Shown: piece by piece, positions 52,036-63,535 of the stretch
Layout: each line of letters opens with the position of its first letter
Position numbering within the stretch: position 1 is the first letter of the stretch
From: Janthinobacterium sp. 344
GTDB taxonomy: Bacteria; Pseudomonadota; Gammaproteobacteria; Burkholderiales; Burkholderiaceae_D
Assembly: GCF_900112025.1 (NCBI RefSeq)
Contig: NZ_FOKL01000001.1
Location: 151,648 to 215,647 of the forward strand
DNA length: 64,000 bases
Direction: 5' to 3'
Made by a program: the position numbers and the translations under genes
Notes under the pieces: model-generated
Database searches by the model: none
What the model was told of the DNA's origin: nothing
Seen by the model: the letters and a program-made list of their open reading frames with translations, nothing else

Positions 52036-53328
52036 TCAGGCCGCGGCCATTGATGGTTCGGCCGCTACACGGGTAAAGCGCACGGCGATGGCGCACAGGG
52101 CCGAGATCACCACCAGCGCGCTGAGGATGATCAAGGTCTGGCGGATGTCGCCCGTGCCCTTCATCAGGAAACCGGCGGCCACGGCGCCCACGTTGCCGCC
52201 CGCGCCGATGATGCCGGCCACGCCGCCGAGAGCCTTGCTGTCGATGAAGGGCACCAGCGCGTAGGTGGCGCCGCACGCCATGTGGGTGAACAGGCCGAAG
52301 ACCAGCATGGCGATGACGGCGTACGTGACGCTGTCGACCTTGGCAAACCACAGCAGGCCCACGCCTTCGCCGATCATCAGCATGAACAGCAGGGTCACGC
52401 GGCTGTTCAGGTTGCCGCGCAGGGCCAGTTTGTCGGACAGCCAGCCGCCCAGGGCGCGGGCGAACAGGGCCAGCAAGCCGAAGCTGCCGGCGGCCAGGCC
52501 GGCCGATTTCAGGGACATGCCGAAATGGTCGACGTAGTACACGGCGGCGATGTTGTGGATGAAAATCTCGATGCCGAAGCAGGCGCCGTAGGTGACGAAC
52601 AGCAGCCACACGCGGTAATTGGCGCTGGCGGCCTTGAAGCTGGCCCAGCCGCCCTTTTTCCCTTCGATGGCAGTGCCGGCCTTGCGCAGGTCCGAGTAAT
52701 TACCTTCCGGGCAATCCTGCGTATAGCGCCAGTACAGCGCGGCCATGATCAGCATCAGCACGCCCGGCACCAGCAAGGCGATGCGCCAGCCCAGCGATTC
52801 GGACACGCCCAGCATCAGCACGGCGCCGAGCAGCAAGGGCATCAGCGCCTGCGCGGCGCCGCCGCCCGCATTGCCCCAGCCGGCGGCGGCCGCATTCGCC
52901 GTGCCGACGACGCGGGGGGCGAACATCACGGAGGTGTGATATTGCGTGATGACAAAACTGGCGCCCACGGCGCCGATGCCCAGGCGGAAGAACAGAAAGC
53001 TTTCATAGCTTTGCGAGGCGGCCACGCCCAGCACGGGGATGGCGCCCAGCAGCAGCAAGCCCGTGTAGGTCTTGCGCGGGCCGTAGCGGTCGCACAGTGG
53101 CCCCACGAGCAGGCGCACGAGGATGGTGATGGCGACAGCGGCGATATTGATGTTCGCCACTTGCGCCAGGGACAGGCCGAACTCGCCCTTGATGACAGGC
53201 ATCAGCGGCGCGCAGGCGAACCAGGCGAAGAAACACACGAAAAATGCCATCCACGTCAGGTGGAATGCGCGCATGGGCGGCGTGGCGAGGGAGAAGAGCG
53301 CGATGCTTGTTGCTTTTTGGCTGGCCAT
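52036..53328 (-). CDS. narK: MFS nitrate/nitrite transporter (NarK/NasA family)
   Basis: 430 residues from the ATG at 53328. About twelve helices with the two nitrate signatures: GWGNAGGGAAQALMP near residue 150 and GIIGAGGNVGAVAAG near 380. Arginine residues in helices 2 and 8 regions (VRLLVGPLCDRYGPRK) fit the NNP family. First gene behind the sigma-54 promoter and the ANTAR leader. It imports nitrate for assimilation. The symbol is the family name; nasA is also used for such carriers. Confidence 0.93.
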   Translation of the reverse strand: MASQKATSIALFSLATPPMRAFHLTWMAFFVCFFAWFACAPLMPVIKGEFGLSLAQVANINIAAVAITILVRLLVGPLCDRYGPRKTYTGLLLLGAIPVLGVAASQSYESFLFFRLGIGAVGASFVITQYHTSVMFAPRVVGTANAAAAGWGNAGGGAAQALMPLLLGAVLMLGVSESLGWRIALLVPGVLMLIMAALYWRYTQDCPEGNYSDLRKAGTAIEGKKGGWASFKAASANYRVWLLFVTYGACFGIEIFIHNIAAVYYVDHFGMSLKSAGLAAGSFGLLALFARALGGWLSDKLALRGNLNSRVTLLFMLMIGEGVGLLWFAKVDSVTYAVIAMLVFGLFTHMACGATYALVPFIDSKALGGVAGIIGAGGNVGAVAAGFLMKGTGDIRQTLIILSALVVISALCAIAVRFTRVAAEPSMAAA

Positions 53329-53355
53329 GATGGTGTCCCGAAGTATCCCGTTGAT

Positions 53356-53411
53356 AAAACAAAACGGCGCCCGCCCCCGCCGATGAAAAATCAGCCAGGG
53401 CGGACGCCGTT
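53356..53411 (-). terminator. Attenuator terminator in the nitrate operon leader
   Basis: On the minus strand AACGGCGTCCGCCC pairs with GGGCGGGCGCCGTT (14 bp with one G-T pair) across a loop of about 23 nt, followed by TTGTTTT. It lies between the transcription start and the first start codon, directly after the second hexaloop hairpin, so it must be bypassed for the operon to be expressed. Confidence 0.92.
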
Positions 53412-53419
53412 GTCCAGGT

Positions 53420-53470
53420 GGTCCCACGTTGGACCGTCGTTGCGTTTATTCAGGGGATCGCCGTTGATCC
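53420..53470 (-). promoter_or_regulatory. ANTAR-target RNA element (two hexaloop hairpins)
   Basis: On the minus strand GGATC-AACGGC-GATCC (53455-53470) and GGTCC-AACGTG-GGACC (53420-53435) are two 5-bp hairpins with six-base loops. Both loops have A at position 1 and G at position 4, the conserved bases of the ANTAR-binding RNA motif. Placed just before an intrinsic terminator, they match NasR/NasT leaders, where the nitrate-activated ANTAR protein binds and prevents termination. Confidence 0.88.
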
Positions 53471-53483
53471 GTACCTCCTGTTT

Positions 53484-53499
53484 AGCAAGCGCCGTGCCA
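53484..53499 (-). promoter_or_regulatory. Sigma-54 promoter of the nitrate assimilation operon
   Basis: TGGCACGGCGCTTGCT matches the -24/-12 consensus TGGCAC-N5-TTGC exactly. Transcription would start near 53473, immediately before the first hexaloop hairpin. GGTGCA half-sites at 53562-53567 and 53583-53588 could be part of an NtrC enhancer. Confidence 0.88.
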
Positions 53500-53653
53500 G
53501 CTTGCGGCAAGGGCACGCACCGCCATCGCCATGCACTTTGCGCCAGATCATGTCACCTGGCGGTGCAAGGGCGCCACTTCCTGGTGCAGGCGGGAACCGG
53601 CACGGCACACGGCCTGTCTAAATACCGATGGGATAACTTGCCGGGAGGGCCGG

Positions 53654-55402
53654 GTGAACGAGCGATCTTGGCGGCAACATTGGCGACAAGTAAGATGGCT
53701 GGCGTGCGCATGCGTCGGTGCCGTCCTGTTTGCCTGGAGCACCAGCGCCACGGGGCAGGCGCCACCGGCCGCCTCCGCGGAACAGTCCGAGCCGAAGGAA
53801 CACAGCGAACTCGATGCCACCGTGCAAGCGCCGTTCCGCGCCGCGCCCGCCGAGCGCGGCAGCCAGGCGCGCACGTTTGTCGTGCGCCTCGCCTACCCGG
53901 ACGCAGGCCGCGTGCACGCGGTGCGCTGGACATTGACCTTGTCCGGCCCCGGCCCGCAGGGCGCCGTGCTGCGGCGCTGGTCAGGCACGGAACAGGTGGG
54001 CGCCAGCGAGCGCAGCGTGCGCCTGGCGTGGGATGGCCGCGCCGACGCCGATGCGCGCGAACGGCGCGCGCGGGTTCCCGATGGCTTGTACCAGCTGCGC
54101 CTGCTTGCCGTGGCCGATGCGGGCACGCCGCAGGAAGCGCAGGTGGAACAGCAGTGGCAAATCCAGGTGCGGCGGGGCCGCGGCGCCCCGCTCCAGGTGC
54201 CCGCCTTCCAGGCCGGCCTGCAGCAATTGCCCAGCCTCGGTGGCCAGGCCGACTACCGCATCGTCTACGCCAACCTGCACAGCCAGACGCGCCACAGCGA
54301 CGGCGGTGCCCCGCTGGACGCCTGCCATGGCGCGCAGGAACCACAGACGGCGCCGTTCGGCCCCATCGATGCATACAAGTATGCGCAAGATCACGGCCTG
54401 GACGCCCTGCTGACATCCGAGCACAACCATATGTACGATGGCTCGGACGGCACCAACAGCGCGGCCGTGCCCGCTGAAGCGAAGGCCCTGTACCAGACGG
54501 GCCTGGCCGAAGCGGCCGCGTATTCGGCCGCCCACCCGGGCTTCCTGGCCCTGTACGGCATGGAATGGGGCGTGATCAACAAGGGCGGCCACCTGAACAT
54601 CTTCAATAGCGAGCAATTGCTGGGCTGGGAAAGGAATGCCCAGGGCGAGTTGCTGGCCGACGTGGAAACGCCGAAAAGCGACTACGCGGCCCTGTATGCG
54701 CTGATGCGCGAACGGGGATGGCTGGGCCAGTTCAACCATCCCGCCTTCGCGGGCCAGTTTCTCGTCCATGGCCAGCCCCTGGGCTACACGCCCGATGGCG
54801 ACGCGGCCATGGTCTTGTGCGAAGTGATGAACACGTCCGCGTTTTCCACCAACGACGAGGAAACGGAAACGCGGCGCAGCAACTATGAAGCGGCGTGCAA
54901 CCGGGCGCTGGCCGCTGGCTACCATGTGGCGTTCAGCAGCAACCAGGACAACCACTGCGCCAACTGGGGCGCGGCGTATGGCAACCGCACGGCCGTGCTG
55001 GTGGCCGGCCAGCAGGCGGGCGCGGGCGCCACCGGCACGCCGCCGTTCCTGACACGCGACAGTTTCCTCGAGGCGCTGCGCGCGCGCCGCGTGTTTGCCA
55101 CCATGGACAAGCACGCCCAGCTGCTGTTTACGGCGAATGGCAAGCTGATGGGCGAACGCTTCGACAACCACGGTCCGCTGCAGCTGTCCACGCATTTCAG
55201 CAACAGCGCAGGGCGCCAGGCGGCGGCCATCGCCATCTTCCACGGCGTGCCAGGCGCAAACGGTTCCGTCACGCCCATCGCCGACCAGGCCGAGGTCACG
55301 GTCACGCCCGCGCCCGGCCCGCACTTTTATTATGCGCGCCTGACGCAGGACGACGGCAATCTCGTCTGGTCGGCGCCCATCTGGGTCAATCAGCTGCCTT
55401 AG
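53654..55402 (+). CDS. CehA/McbA-like PHP-type metallohydrolase, exported
   Basis: 582 residues from a GTG at 53654 with GGGAGG upstream. The signal peptide is LACACVGAVLFAWSTSATGQA. An N-terminal beta domain with a FlgD-like WDGRADADARERRARVPDGLY is followed by the PHP core: ANLHSQTRHSDG, LLTSEHNHMYDG, YGMEWGVINKGG, QFNHPAF and SSNQDNHC give the His/Asp/Glu metal ligands. The family includes the carbaryl hydrolase CehA and related phosphoesterases/amidases. Natural substrate unknown. Confidence 0.85.
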   Translation: MNERSWRQHWRQVRWLACACVGAVLFAWSTSATGQAPPAASAEQSEPKEHSELDATVQAPFRAAPAERGSQARTFVVRLAYPDAGRVHAVRWTLTLSGPGPQGAVLRRWSGTEQVGASERSVRLAWDGRADADARERRARVPDGLYQLRLLAVADAGTPQEAQVEQQWQIQVRRGRGAPLQVPAFQAGLQQLPSLGGQADYRIVYANLHSQTRHSDGGAPLDACHGAQEPQTAPFGPIDAYKYAQDHGLDALLTSEHNHMYDGSDGTNSAAVPAEAKALYQTGLAEAAAYSAAHPGFLALYGMEWGVINKGGHLNIFNSEQLLGWERNAQGELLADVETPKSDYAALYALMRERGWLGQFNHPAFAGQFLVHGQPLGYTPDGDAAMVLCEVMNTSAFSTNDEETETRRSNYEAACNRALAAGYHVAFSSNQDNHCANWGAAYGNRTAVLVAGQQAGAGATGTPPFLTRDSFLEALRARRVFATMDKHAQLLFTANGKLMGERFDNHGPLQLSTHFSNSAGRQAAAIAIFHGVPGANGSVTPIADQAEVTVTPAPGPHFYYARLTQDDGNLVWSAPIWVNQLP

Positions 55403-55540
55403 CGCCCGTCTCTCCAGGCCGGGCGGCGCCGGCGCCCGGTGCGCGCTGTGTGTCCTGCCGAACTGAACGGATGGCGCAAGCGTGTTCTACTGCATCATCG
55501 GCCACGTCATTCTGGCCCATGATAAAAAGAGGAACATCTG

Positions 55541-55963
55541 ATGCACAAGAAAATAATCGTTTCCGCCATGCTGGCGGCCCTGGCGGCATACGGCGTATCG
55601 GCATACGCCCAGGATCGCCATGCGCAGAATGCGCACGGCACGCAGCAGCAAGACCAGCGCGGCGACGCCGCACGTGACCACGGCAACAATGATCGCCGCG
55701 ACAATGATCACCGCGACATTCATGCCCAGCCTAACAAGGGCGCCCAGCATGCCGGCAACCGTGGCGCCGGCTCCCGCCATAACTTGCACAAGGGCAATCG
55801 CGTGCCCGCCGCCTACCGCAACAAGCAGCATTATGTGAGCGACTGGCGCGGCCGCCACCTCAGCGCCCCGCCCCGCGGCCACCAGTGGGTCCAGGTCGAC
55901 GGCGACTATGTGCTGATGACTGTCGCGACAGGCTTGATCACGCAGATCATGCTCGGCAATTAA
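55541..55963 (+). CDS. RcnB-family periplasmic protein
   Basis: 140 residues with a signal peptide ending at GVSAYAQD. A His/Asp/Asn-rich linker (DHGNNDRRDNDHRDIHAQ) leads to the compact C-terminal RcnB domain: YRNKQHYVSDWRGRHLSAPPRGHQWVQVDGDYVLM, in pieces DWRGRHLSAPP and GHQWVQVDGDYVL. RcnB of E. coli works in nickel/cobalt homeostasis, but most homologues are uncharacterised and no nickel gene is nearby. Confidence 0.9.
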   Translation: MHKKIIVSAMLAALAAYGVSAYAQDRHAQNAHGTQQQDQRGDAARDHGNNDRRDNDHRDIHAQPNKGAQHAGNRGAGSRHNLHKGNRVPAAYRNKQHYVSDWRGRHLSAPPRGHQWVQVDGDYVLMTVATGLITQIMLGN

Positions 55964-56070
55964 GTCCCGATGAAGTCCCTTTAGCGGCGCCCGCCAGGCG
56001 CCGTCCCTGTTGTCCGGTGCCCGGCTTTGCCCCGCACCGGATGTTCCCGTTGCGGCGCCCGCCGTCAAGA

Positions 56071-57003
56071 TCAGGCCGATTGCCGCGGCGCGTGGCCCTG
56101 CAGCGGTGCATGCTCTTCCATCAGCGCAGCCGCCCAGTCGATGAAGACGCGCAGCTTCTTGCTCACATGCCGGCTGGGCGGATACGCCAGGTACAAGGGC
56201 ATCGGCGCCATCCGCCACGCCTGGAACAGGGGAAGCAAGGCGCCGCTCGCCACGTGGGGCCGGGCCATGTAGTCAGGCAGCCACAACACACCCAAGCCCG
56301 CCAGCCCGGCCGCCAGGTAGGCATTGCCGTCGTCGATGGACAGGATGTGCTGGCCTTCAAGCGCCACGCGCGTGCCGCCCTGCTGCATTACGGCAGGAAA
56401 GACGCCGTCGCGTCCCCAGCGAAAGTGCACGATGCGGTGCTGCGCGTCGCGCAACTGTTGCGGATGGCTGGGTGTGCCCGCGCGCGCCAGGTAATCTGGC
56501 GCCGCATACACGGCCAGTTGCAGCTCGCCGATCTTGCGCGCCACCAGCGACTGGTCGCGTATCTCGCCGCCGCGGATGACGCAATCGACATTGTCGCCGA
56601 TCACATCGACCATGCGGTCGCTGGCGCCCATGTCCAGCTGGATGTCCGGATAGCGGGCGGAAAACTGCGGCAGCGCGGGCACCAGCAACATGCTGGCGAG
56701 CGGACTGGGCACGTCGATGCGCAACTGGCCACGCGGCAGCGCCGCGGCGCCGGGCAAGGTGGTTTCAATCTCGTCCAGGGTCGCCAGCACGGGCAGGATG
56801 CGCGTGTAATACGCTGCGCCATCGGCCGTGACGTTGACCTTGCGCGTGGTGCGGTTCAGCAATTTCAGGCGCAGCCGGGCTTCCAGCTGCTGCACCAGCT
56901 GCGTCACGCTGGTGCGGCTCATGTGCAGGGTCTGGGCCGCCCGGGTAAAACTGCCCGTCTCGACCACTCGCACGAACACGCGCATCGCATCCAACTTGTC
57001 CAT
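56071..57003 (-). CDS. LysR-family transcriptional regulator
   Basis: 310 residues from the ATG at 57003, with GGAGGCGAGG upstream. The N-terminal winged helix is MDKLDAMRVFVRVVETGSFTRAAQTLHMS (in the first 30 residues) and the periplasmic-binding-like sensor follows (GQLRIDVPSPLASMLLVPALP). It is divergent from the RidA-like gene across 145 bp with a palindromic site, its likely target. Confidence 0.93.
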   Translation of the reverse strand: MDKLDAMRVFVRVVETGSFTRAAQTLHMSRTSVTQLVQQLEARLRLKLLNRTTRKVNVTADGAAYYTRILPVLATLDEIETTLPGAAALPRGQLRIDVPSPLASMLLVPALPQFSARYPDIQLDMGASDRMVDVIGDNVDCVIRGGEIRDQSLVARKIGELQLAVYAAPDYLARAGTPSHPQQLRDAQHRIVHFRWGRDGVFPAVMQQGGTRVALEGQHILSIDDGNAYLAAGLAGLGVLWLPDYMARPHVASGALLPLFQAWRMAPMPLYLAYPPSRHVSKKLRVFIDWAAALMEEHAPLQGHAPRQSA

Positions 57004-57023
57004 CCTCGCCTCCGCCACTTGAT

Positions 57024-57042
57024 TGTTTGGATTATACAAACA
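57024..57042. promoter_or_regulatory. Palindrome between the LysR and RidA genes
   Basis: TGTTTG-N7-CAAACA is a perfect 6+6 inverted repeat starting 21 bp upstream of the LysR start codon and about 107 bp from the RidA gene. Spacing fits the T-N11-A type of LysR-family sites, suggesting autoregulation. Confidence 0.55.
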
Positions 57043-57148
57043 GTCTTGGGGGCACTTGCCCCTTTATCCGCCCTGCCTTGATGGCTACAGTGTTCTCCAG
57101 GCAGCCAGGTGGCTGCAACATCCGGCCAATCATCCCAGGAGCAAGACA

Positions 57149-57556
57149 ATGACCCAAACACACCAGAAACGCGACGTGGTGTTTCCACCAGGACGCCAGG
57201 CCTTGTATGAGCAGAACCGCTATTCGCCCGCCGTGCGGGCCGGCGGCTTGCTGTTCGTTTCCGGCCAGGTGGGCAGCCGCGCCGACGGCTCGCCCGAACC
57301 GGAGCTCGAAGCGCAAGTCAGGCTCGCCTTCGACAACCTGAACGCCATCCTGCGCGCCGCCCGCTGCAGCTTCGACGACGTGGTCGACGTGACGGTCTTC
57401 ATCGTCAATCCGGAAGCGCATTTCCAGCGTATCTGGGATATCGTGCAGGCCGGGTATTGGGGCGAGGCGCCGCATCCGACCGTGACGGCCGTCGGGGTCA
57501 CGTGGCTGTACGGTTTCCAGTTCGAGATCAAGGTGGTGGCCAAGCTGCCGGACTAA
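57149..57556 (+). CDS. RidA/YjgF-family protein
   Basis: 135 residues from the ATG at 57149, preceded by CAGGAG. The YjgF fold is clear: YSPAVRAGGLLFVSGQVGSRADG, QVRLAFDNLNAILRAARCS and VVDVTVFIVNPE. The catalytic arginine of the true RidA imine deaminases, expected in the C-terminal part, is not obvious (HPTVTAVGVTWLYG), so it may belong to the Rid2-7 branches or have another substrate. Likely controlled by the divergent LysR-type regulator. Confidence 0.9.
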   Translation: MTQTHQKRDVVFPPGRQALYEQNRYSPAVRAGGLLFVSGQVGSRADGSPEPELEAQVRLAFDNLNAILRAARCSFDDVVDVTVFIVNPEAHFQRIWDIVQAGYWGEAPHPTVTAVGVTWLYGFQFEIKVVAKLPD

Positions 57557-57746
57557 TACACCTCGTGGCCCCGCGAGCGCCGCAGAATATACGGCGTGGC
57601 GCAGGCTCGGCAAATATTATAGGAAATACATGCCAACTCTTTACTGATCTCCACGAGACACTGGTTCCCCTCAGCAATCCGTGGCACCATGGCTGCGCCG
57701 TTTTGCCTGCAACACGGCCTCCATCCGGATCACCAAGGAACCCTCT

Positions 57747-59852
57747 ATGTCGTCATATCGCACCTTCGCCGGCAGCATGCTGCTCGGCCTGGCCGCAGCG
57801 GGCATTGCCCATGCACAAGCACCCGCCCCTGCCGCCGCCAATACCGATCCCCATCAATGGCTGGAAGACGTCCTCGGCGACAAGCCGCTGGCCTGGGTGA
57901 AACAGCACAATGCCGTCACCGTCAAGGAGCTGGAAAGCCAGCCCGGCTTCGCCGCCCTGCAGGCGCGCCTGAAAACCATCCTCAATTCCAAGGAGCGCAT
58001 TCCCTACGTCAGCAAGGAAGGCGAGTATTACTATAATTTCTGGCGCGATGCCCAGCACGTGCGCGGCATCTGGCGCCGTACCACCCTGGCGCAGTACCAG
58101 TTGGCCGAGCCGGCATGGGAAACCGTCATCGACCTCGACCAGCTGGCCGCCGGCGAGAATGAAAACTGGGTCTGGGCCGGCGCGTCCTGCCTGTATCCGA
58201 AGGGCGAACGCTGCCTCATTTCCCTGTCGCGCGGCGGCGGCGACGCCACGGTGGTGCGCGAATACGACGTGGCCAGGCGCGCGTTTGTCGACGGCGGCTT
58301 TACCCTGCCCGAAGCGAAAGGCAGCGCCAGCTGGATCGACCAGGATACCTTGTTCGTCTCCACCGATTTCGGCCCAGGCTCGATGACCAGCTCCGGCTAC
58401 CCGCGCATCATCAAGCAGTGGCAACGCGGCACGCCCCTGCCGCAGGCGCAGACCGTGTATGAGGCCAGGGCCGACGACTTGAGCGCCGCCGCCTACAAGG
58501 ATTTCACGCCCGGCCACGAACACCAGTTCATCGAGCGGCAGATCGATTTCTACAGCGGCGAGATGTTCCTGCGCGATGGCGCCACGCTGACAAAAGTGCC
58601 GAAGCCGGACGATGCCACCGCCTTCACCGTGCGCGACCAGCTGATCATCACCTTGCGTTCGGACTGGAAAGTCAACGGCAAGACTTACCCGCAAGGCGCC
58701 CTGCTGGCCACCGACTTCAAGGCCTTCATGCAGGGCAAGCAAGAGCTGGAAGTGCTGTTCGCGCCGACCGCCACGTCGTCGCTGGACAATGTCACGCCGA
58801 CCAAGTCGGCCATCCTCGTGACCACCCTGGATAAAGTGAAAAACCGCCTGACGGAACTGCGCCACGTGAACGGCAAGTGGCTGCGCCGCAGCGTCGACGC
58901 GCCGACACTGGGCACCCTGGCCGCCAGCGCGCTCGACCCCGTCGATTCGGACCAGTACTTCCTCACCGTCACCGACTTCCTCACCCCCACCACGCTGTAC
59001 CTGGGCACGGCGCAGAGCGACAAGCGGACGAAAATCAAGTCCCTGCCCGCCTTCTACGACGCCACGCCGTACAAGGTGGAGCAGTTCGAATCGACGTCGA
59101 AGGATGGCACCAAGGTGCCGTACTTCGCCATCATGAACAAGAAGACGAAGTTCGATGGCAGCAACCCCACCGTGCTGTATGGCTACGGCGGCTTTGAAGT
59201 GTCGCTGAAACCGAGCTACAGCGGCACCACGGGCGTGGCATGGCTGGAAAAAGGCGGCGTGTACGTGCTGGCGAACATCCGCGGCGGCGGCGAATTCGGC
59301 CCCCGCTGGCACCAGGCGGCGCTGAAGGAAAACCGCCAGCGCGCATATGACGATTTCATCTCGGTGGCGCAGGACCTGATCGCCCGCAAGATCACCACCC
59401 CGCGCCACCTGGGCATCATGGGCGGCAGCAATGGCGGCCTGCTGACGGGCGCCGTGCTGGTGCAGCGTCCCGACCTGTTCAACGCCGTCGTCAGCCAGGT
59501 GCCGCTGCTCGACATGCGCCGCTATAACAAGCTGCTGGCGGGCGCTTCGTGGATGGGAGAATATGGCGACCCGGACGTGCCGGAGCAATGGGCCTACATC
59601 AGCAAGTACTCGCCGTACCAGAACGTCTTCAAGGACAAGAAATATCCGCGCGTGCTGTTTACCACCTCGACGCGCGACGACCGGGTCCACCCCGGCCATG
59701 CGCGCAAGATGGTGGCCAAGATGGAAGAGCAAGGCCACGACGTGCTGTACTGGGAAAACACGGAAGGCGGCCATGCGGGCGCCGCCAACAACGACCAGCA
59801 GGCGCTGATGTGGGCGCTGACCTACACCTTCCTGCAGGAGCAGCTCAAGTAA
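57747..59852 (+). CDS. Prolyl oligopeptidase (S9A family), exported
   Basis: 701 residues from the ATG at 57747, with AAGGA upstream, and a signal peptide ending at AGIAHAQAP. An N-terminal beta-propeller is followed by the alpha/beta-hydrolase domain with Ser561 in GGSNGG, Asp at 643/644 in STRDDRVHPGH and His676 in EGGHAG as the triad. It cleaves short proline-containing peptides, probably in the periplasm. Terminator follows. Confidence 0.93.
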   Translation: MSSYRTFAGSMLLGLAAAGIAHAQAPAPAAANTDPHQWLEDVLGDKPLAWVKQHNAVTVKELESQPGFAALQARLKTILNSKERIPYVSKEGEYYYNFWRDAQHVRGIWRRTTLAQYQLAEPAWETVIDLDQLAAGENENWVWAGASCLYPKGERCLISLSRGGGDATVVREYDVARRAFVDGGFTLPEAKGSASWIDQDTLFVSTDFGPGSMTSSGYPRIIKQWQRGTPLPQAQTVYEARADDLSAAAYKDFTPGHEHQFIERQIDFYSGEMFLRDGATLTKVPKPDDATAFTVRDQLIITLRSDWKVNGKTYPQGALLATDFKAFMQGKQELEVLFAPTATSSLDNVTPTKSAILVTTLDKVKNRLTELRHVNGKWLRRSVDAPTLGTLAASALDPVDSDQYFLTVTDFLTPTTLYLGTAQSDKRTKIKSLPAFYDATPYKVEQFESTSKDGTKVPYFAIMNKKTKFDGSNPTVLYGYGGFEVSLKPSYSGTTGVAWLEKGGVYVLANIRGGGEFGPRWHQAALKENRQRAYDDFISVAQDLIARKITTPRHLGIMGGSNGGLLTGAVLVQRPDLFNAVVSQVPLLDMRRYNKLLAGASWMGEYGDPDVPEQWAYISKYSPYQNVFKDKKYPRVLFTTSTRDDRVHPGHARKMVAKMEEQGHDVLYWENTEGGHAGAANNDQQALMWALTYTFLQEQLK

Positions 59853-59880
59853 CACGGGCTTGACGGCCCCGGCAAGCGAG

Positions 59881-59918
59881 AACGCCTGCACCGGACTTCC
59901 GGCGCAGGCGTTTTTTTT
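59881..59918. terminator. Intrinsic terminator after the prolyl oligopeptidase gene
   Basis: AACGCCTGC-A-CCGG-ACTT-CCGG-C-GCAGGCGTT followed by eight T residues on the plus strand. It separates the gene from the convergent glutathione transferase gene. Confidence 0.92.
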
Positions 59919-59924
59919 GGGAGC

Positions 59925-60548
59925 TTACTTCGCCTGCGCGCTGGGGCGTTCGGCGATGCGGTCGCGGTAGGCCTGCAGGTTGGGCAGGCCTTCCGCGCCG
60001 GGACGGTATTTCATCAGGCCGCGCGCGAACTCCAGCGCGCAGAAGGCCGTGATGTCGGCAATCGTAAAACGCTCGCCGGCGACGTAGGGCTGGTGGGCCA
60101 GCACCTGGTCGAGCCATTGCGCCGTCTCGCGCAGCTTGCCTGCCTGCGCCGTGGCGAAATCGGGAAACTGCGGGTTTTCCAGCGCCACCAGGGCCGGATG
60201 GCCGTGGCGCACCCAGTTGGCGGCGGCGCTGAACAGGTGCAGTTCCACCCGGCGGTCCGCCATTTCAATGAACGCCCGCTCTTCGAAACCCTCGCCCATC
60301 AGGTTCGGCTGCGGCTGCAAGCCTTCCAGGTAGGTGCAGATGGCGCGCGTCTCGGTCAGCACCCGCCCGTCGTCCAGTTCCAGCACGGGCACGCGGCCCA
60401 GCGGGTTTTTCGCCAGGAAGGCGGGATCGCGGTGCTGGCCCGCCATCAGGTCGAGCGCCACTTCCTCGATGCCGCCGATGCCCTTCTCGGCGATGAACAT
60501 GGTGACGCGGCGTGGATTGGGCGTGCGGGGGCTGATAGTCAGTTTCAT
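59925..60548 (-). CDS. Glutathione S-transferase family protein
   Basis: 207 residues. The N-terminal thioredoxin-like half has LTISPRTPNPRRVTMFIAEKG, GRVPVLELDDGRVLTETRAI (cis-Pro and glutathione contacts) and the all-helical C-terminal half AFIEMADRRVELHL...ERFTIADITAFCALEFARG. The N-terminus with Ser/Pro/Asn instead of a clear catalytic Tyr or Cys fits a beta/theta-like branch. Substrate unknown. Confidence 0.92.
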   Translation of the reverse strand: MKLTISPRTPNPRRVTMFIAEKGIGGIEEVALDLMAGQHRDPAFLAKNPLGRVPVLELDDGRVLTETRAICTYLEGLQPQPNLMGEGFEERAFIEMADRRVELHLFSAAANWVRHGHPALVALENPQFPDFATAQAGKLRETAQWLDQVLAHQPYVAGERFTIADITAFCALEFARGLMKYRPGAEGLPNLQAYRDRIAERPSAQAK

Positions 60549-60802
60549 GTGCTTGGGTCTCGTCTCGTTATGGTGGTTGGCAATCAGTGGCGGGACTGGC
60601 CTGCGGCGGCACAGTCAGGCCCCCATCATACCAGCGCTCCGCCGTGCGGCGGCGCCCCTGGCGCGTTGACTTTGCCCCCGTTTCGCCTTAGATTGCTGGA
60701 CGGGAACGCTGACCGACAACTCCAGCGAGGTCCCGCCACCGTCATCCACGCCTGCGGCCTATCCGGCCAGCGGGCGTTTACTTCATGAACCCAGGGCATA
60801 CC

Positions 60803-63535
<2,733 letters not shown>

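Noticed and set aside
48972-52076. 1034-codon plus-strand frame opposite nirB
   Set aside because: Antisense to a clearly conserved nirB with all cofactor motifs; the frame has no recognisable domain and is a codon-bias artefact.
53531-53653. Upstream extension of the PHP-type hydrolase
   Set aside because: The codons before the GTG at 53654 lie within the probable enhancer region of the nitrate promoter, and the GTG has both a ribosome binding site and a signal peptide directly after it.
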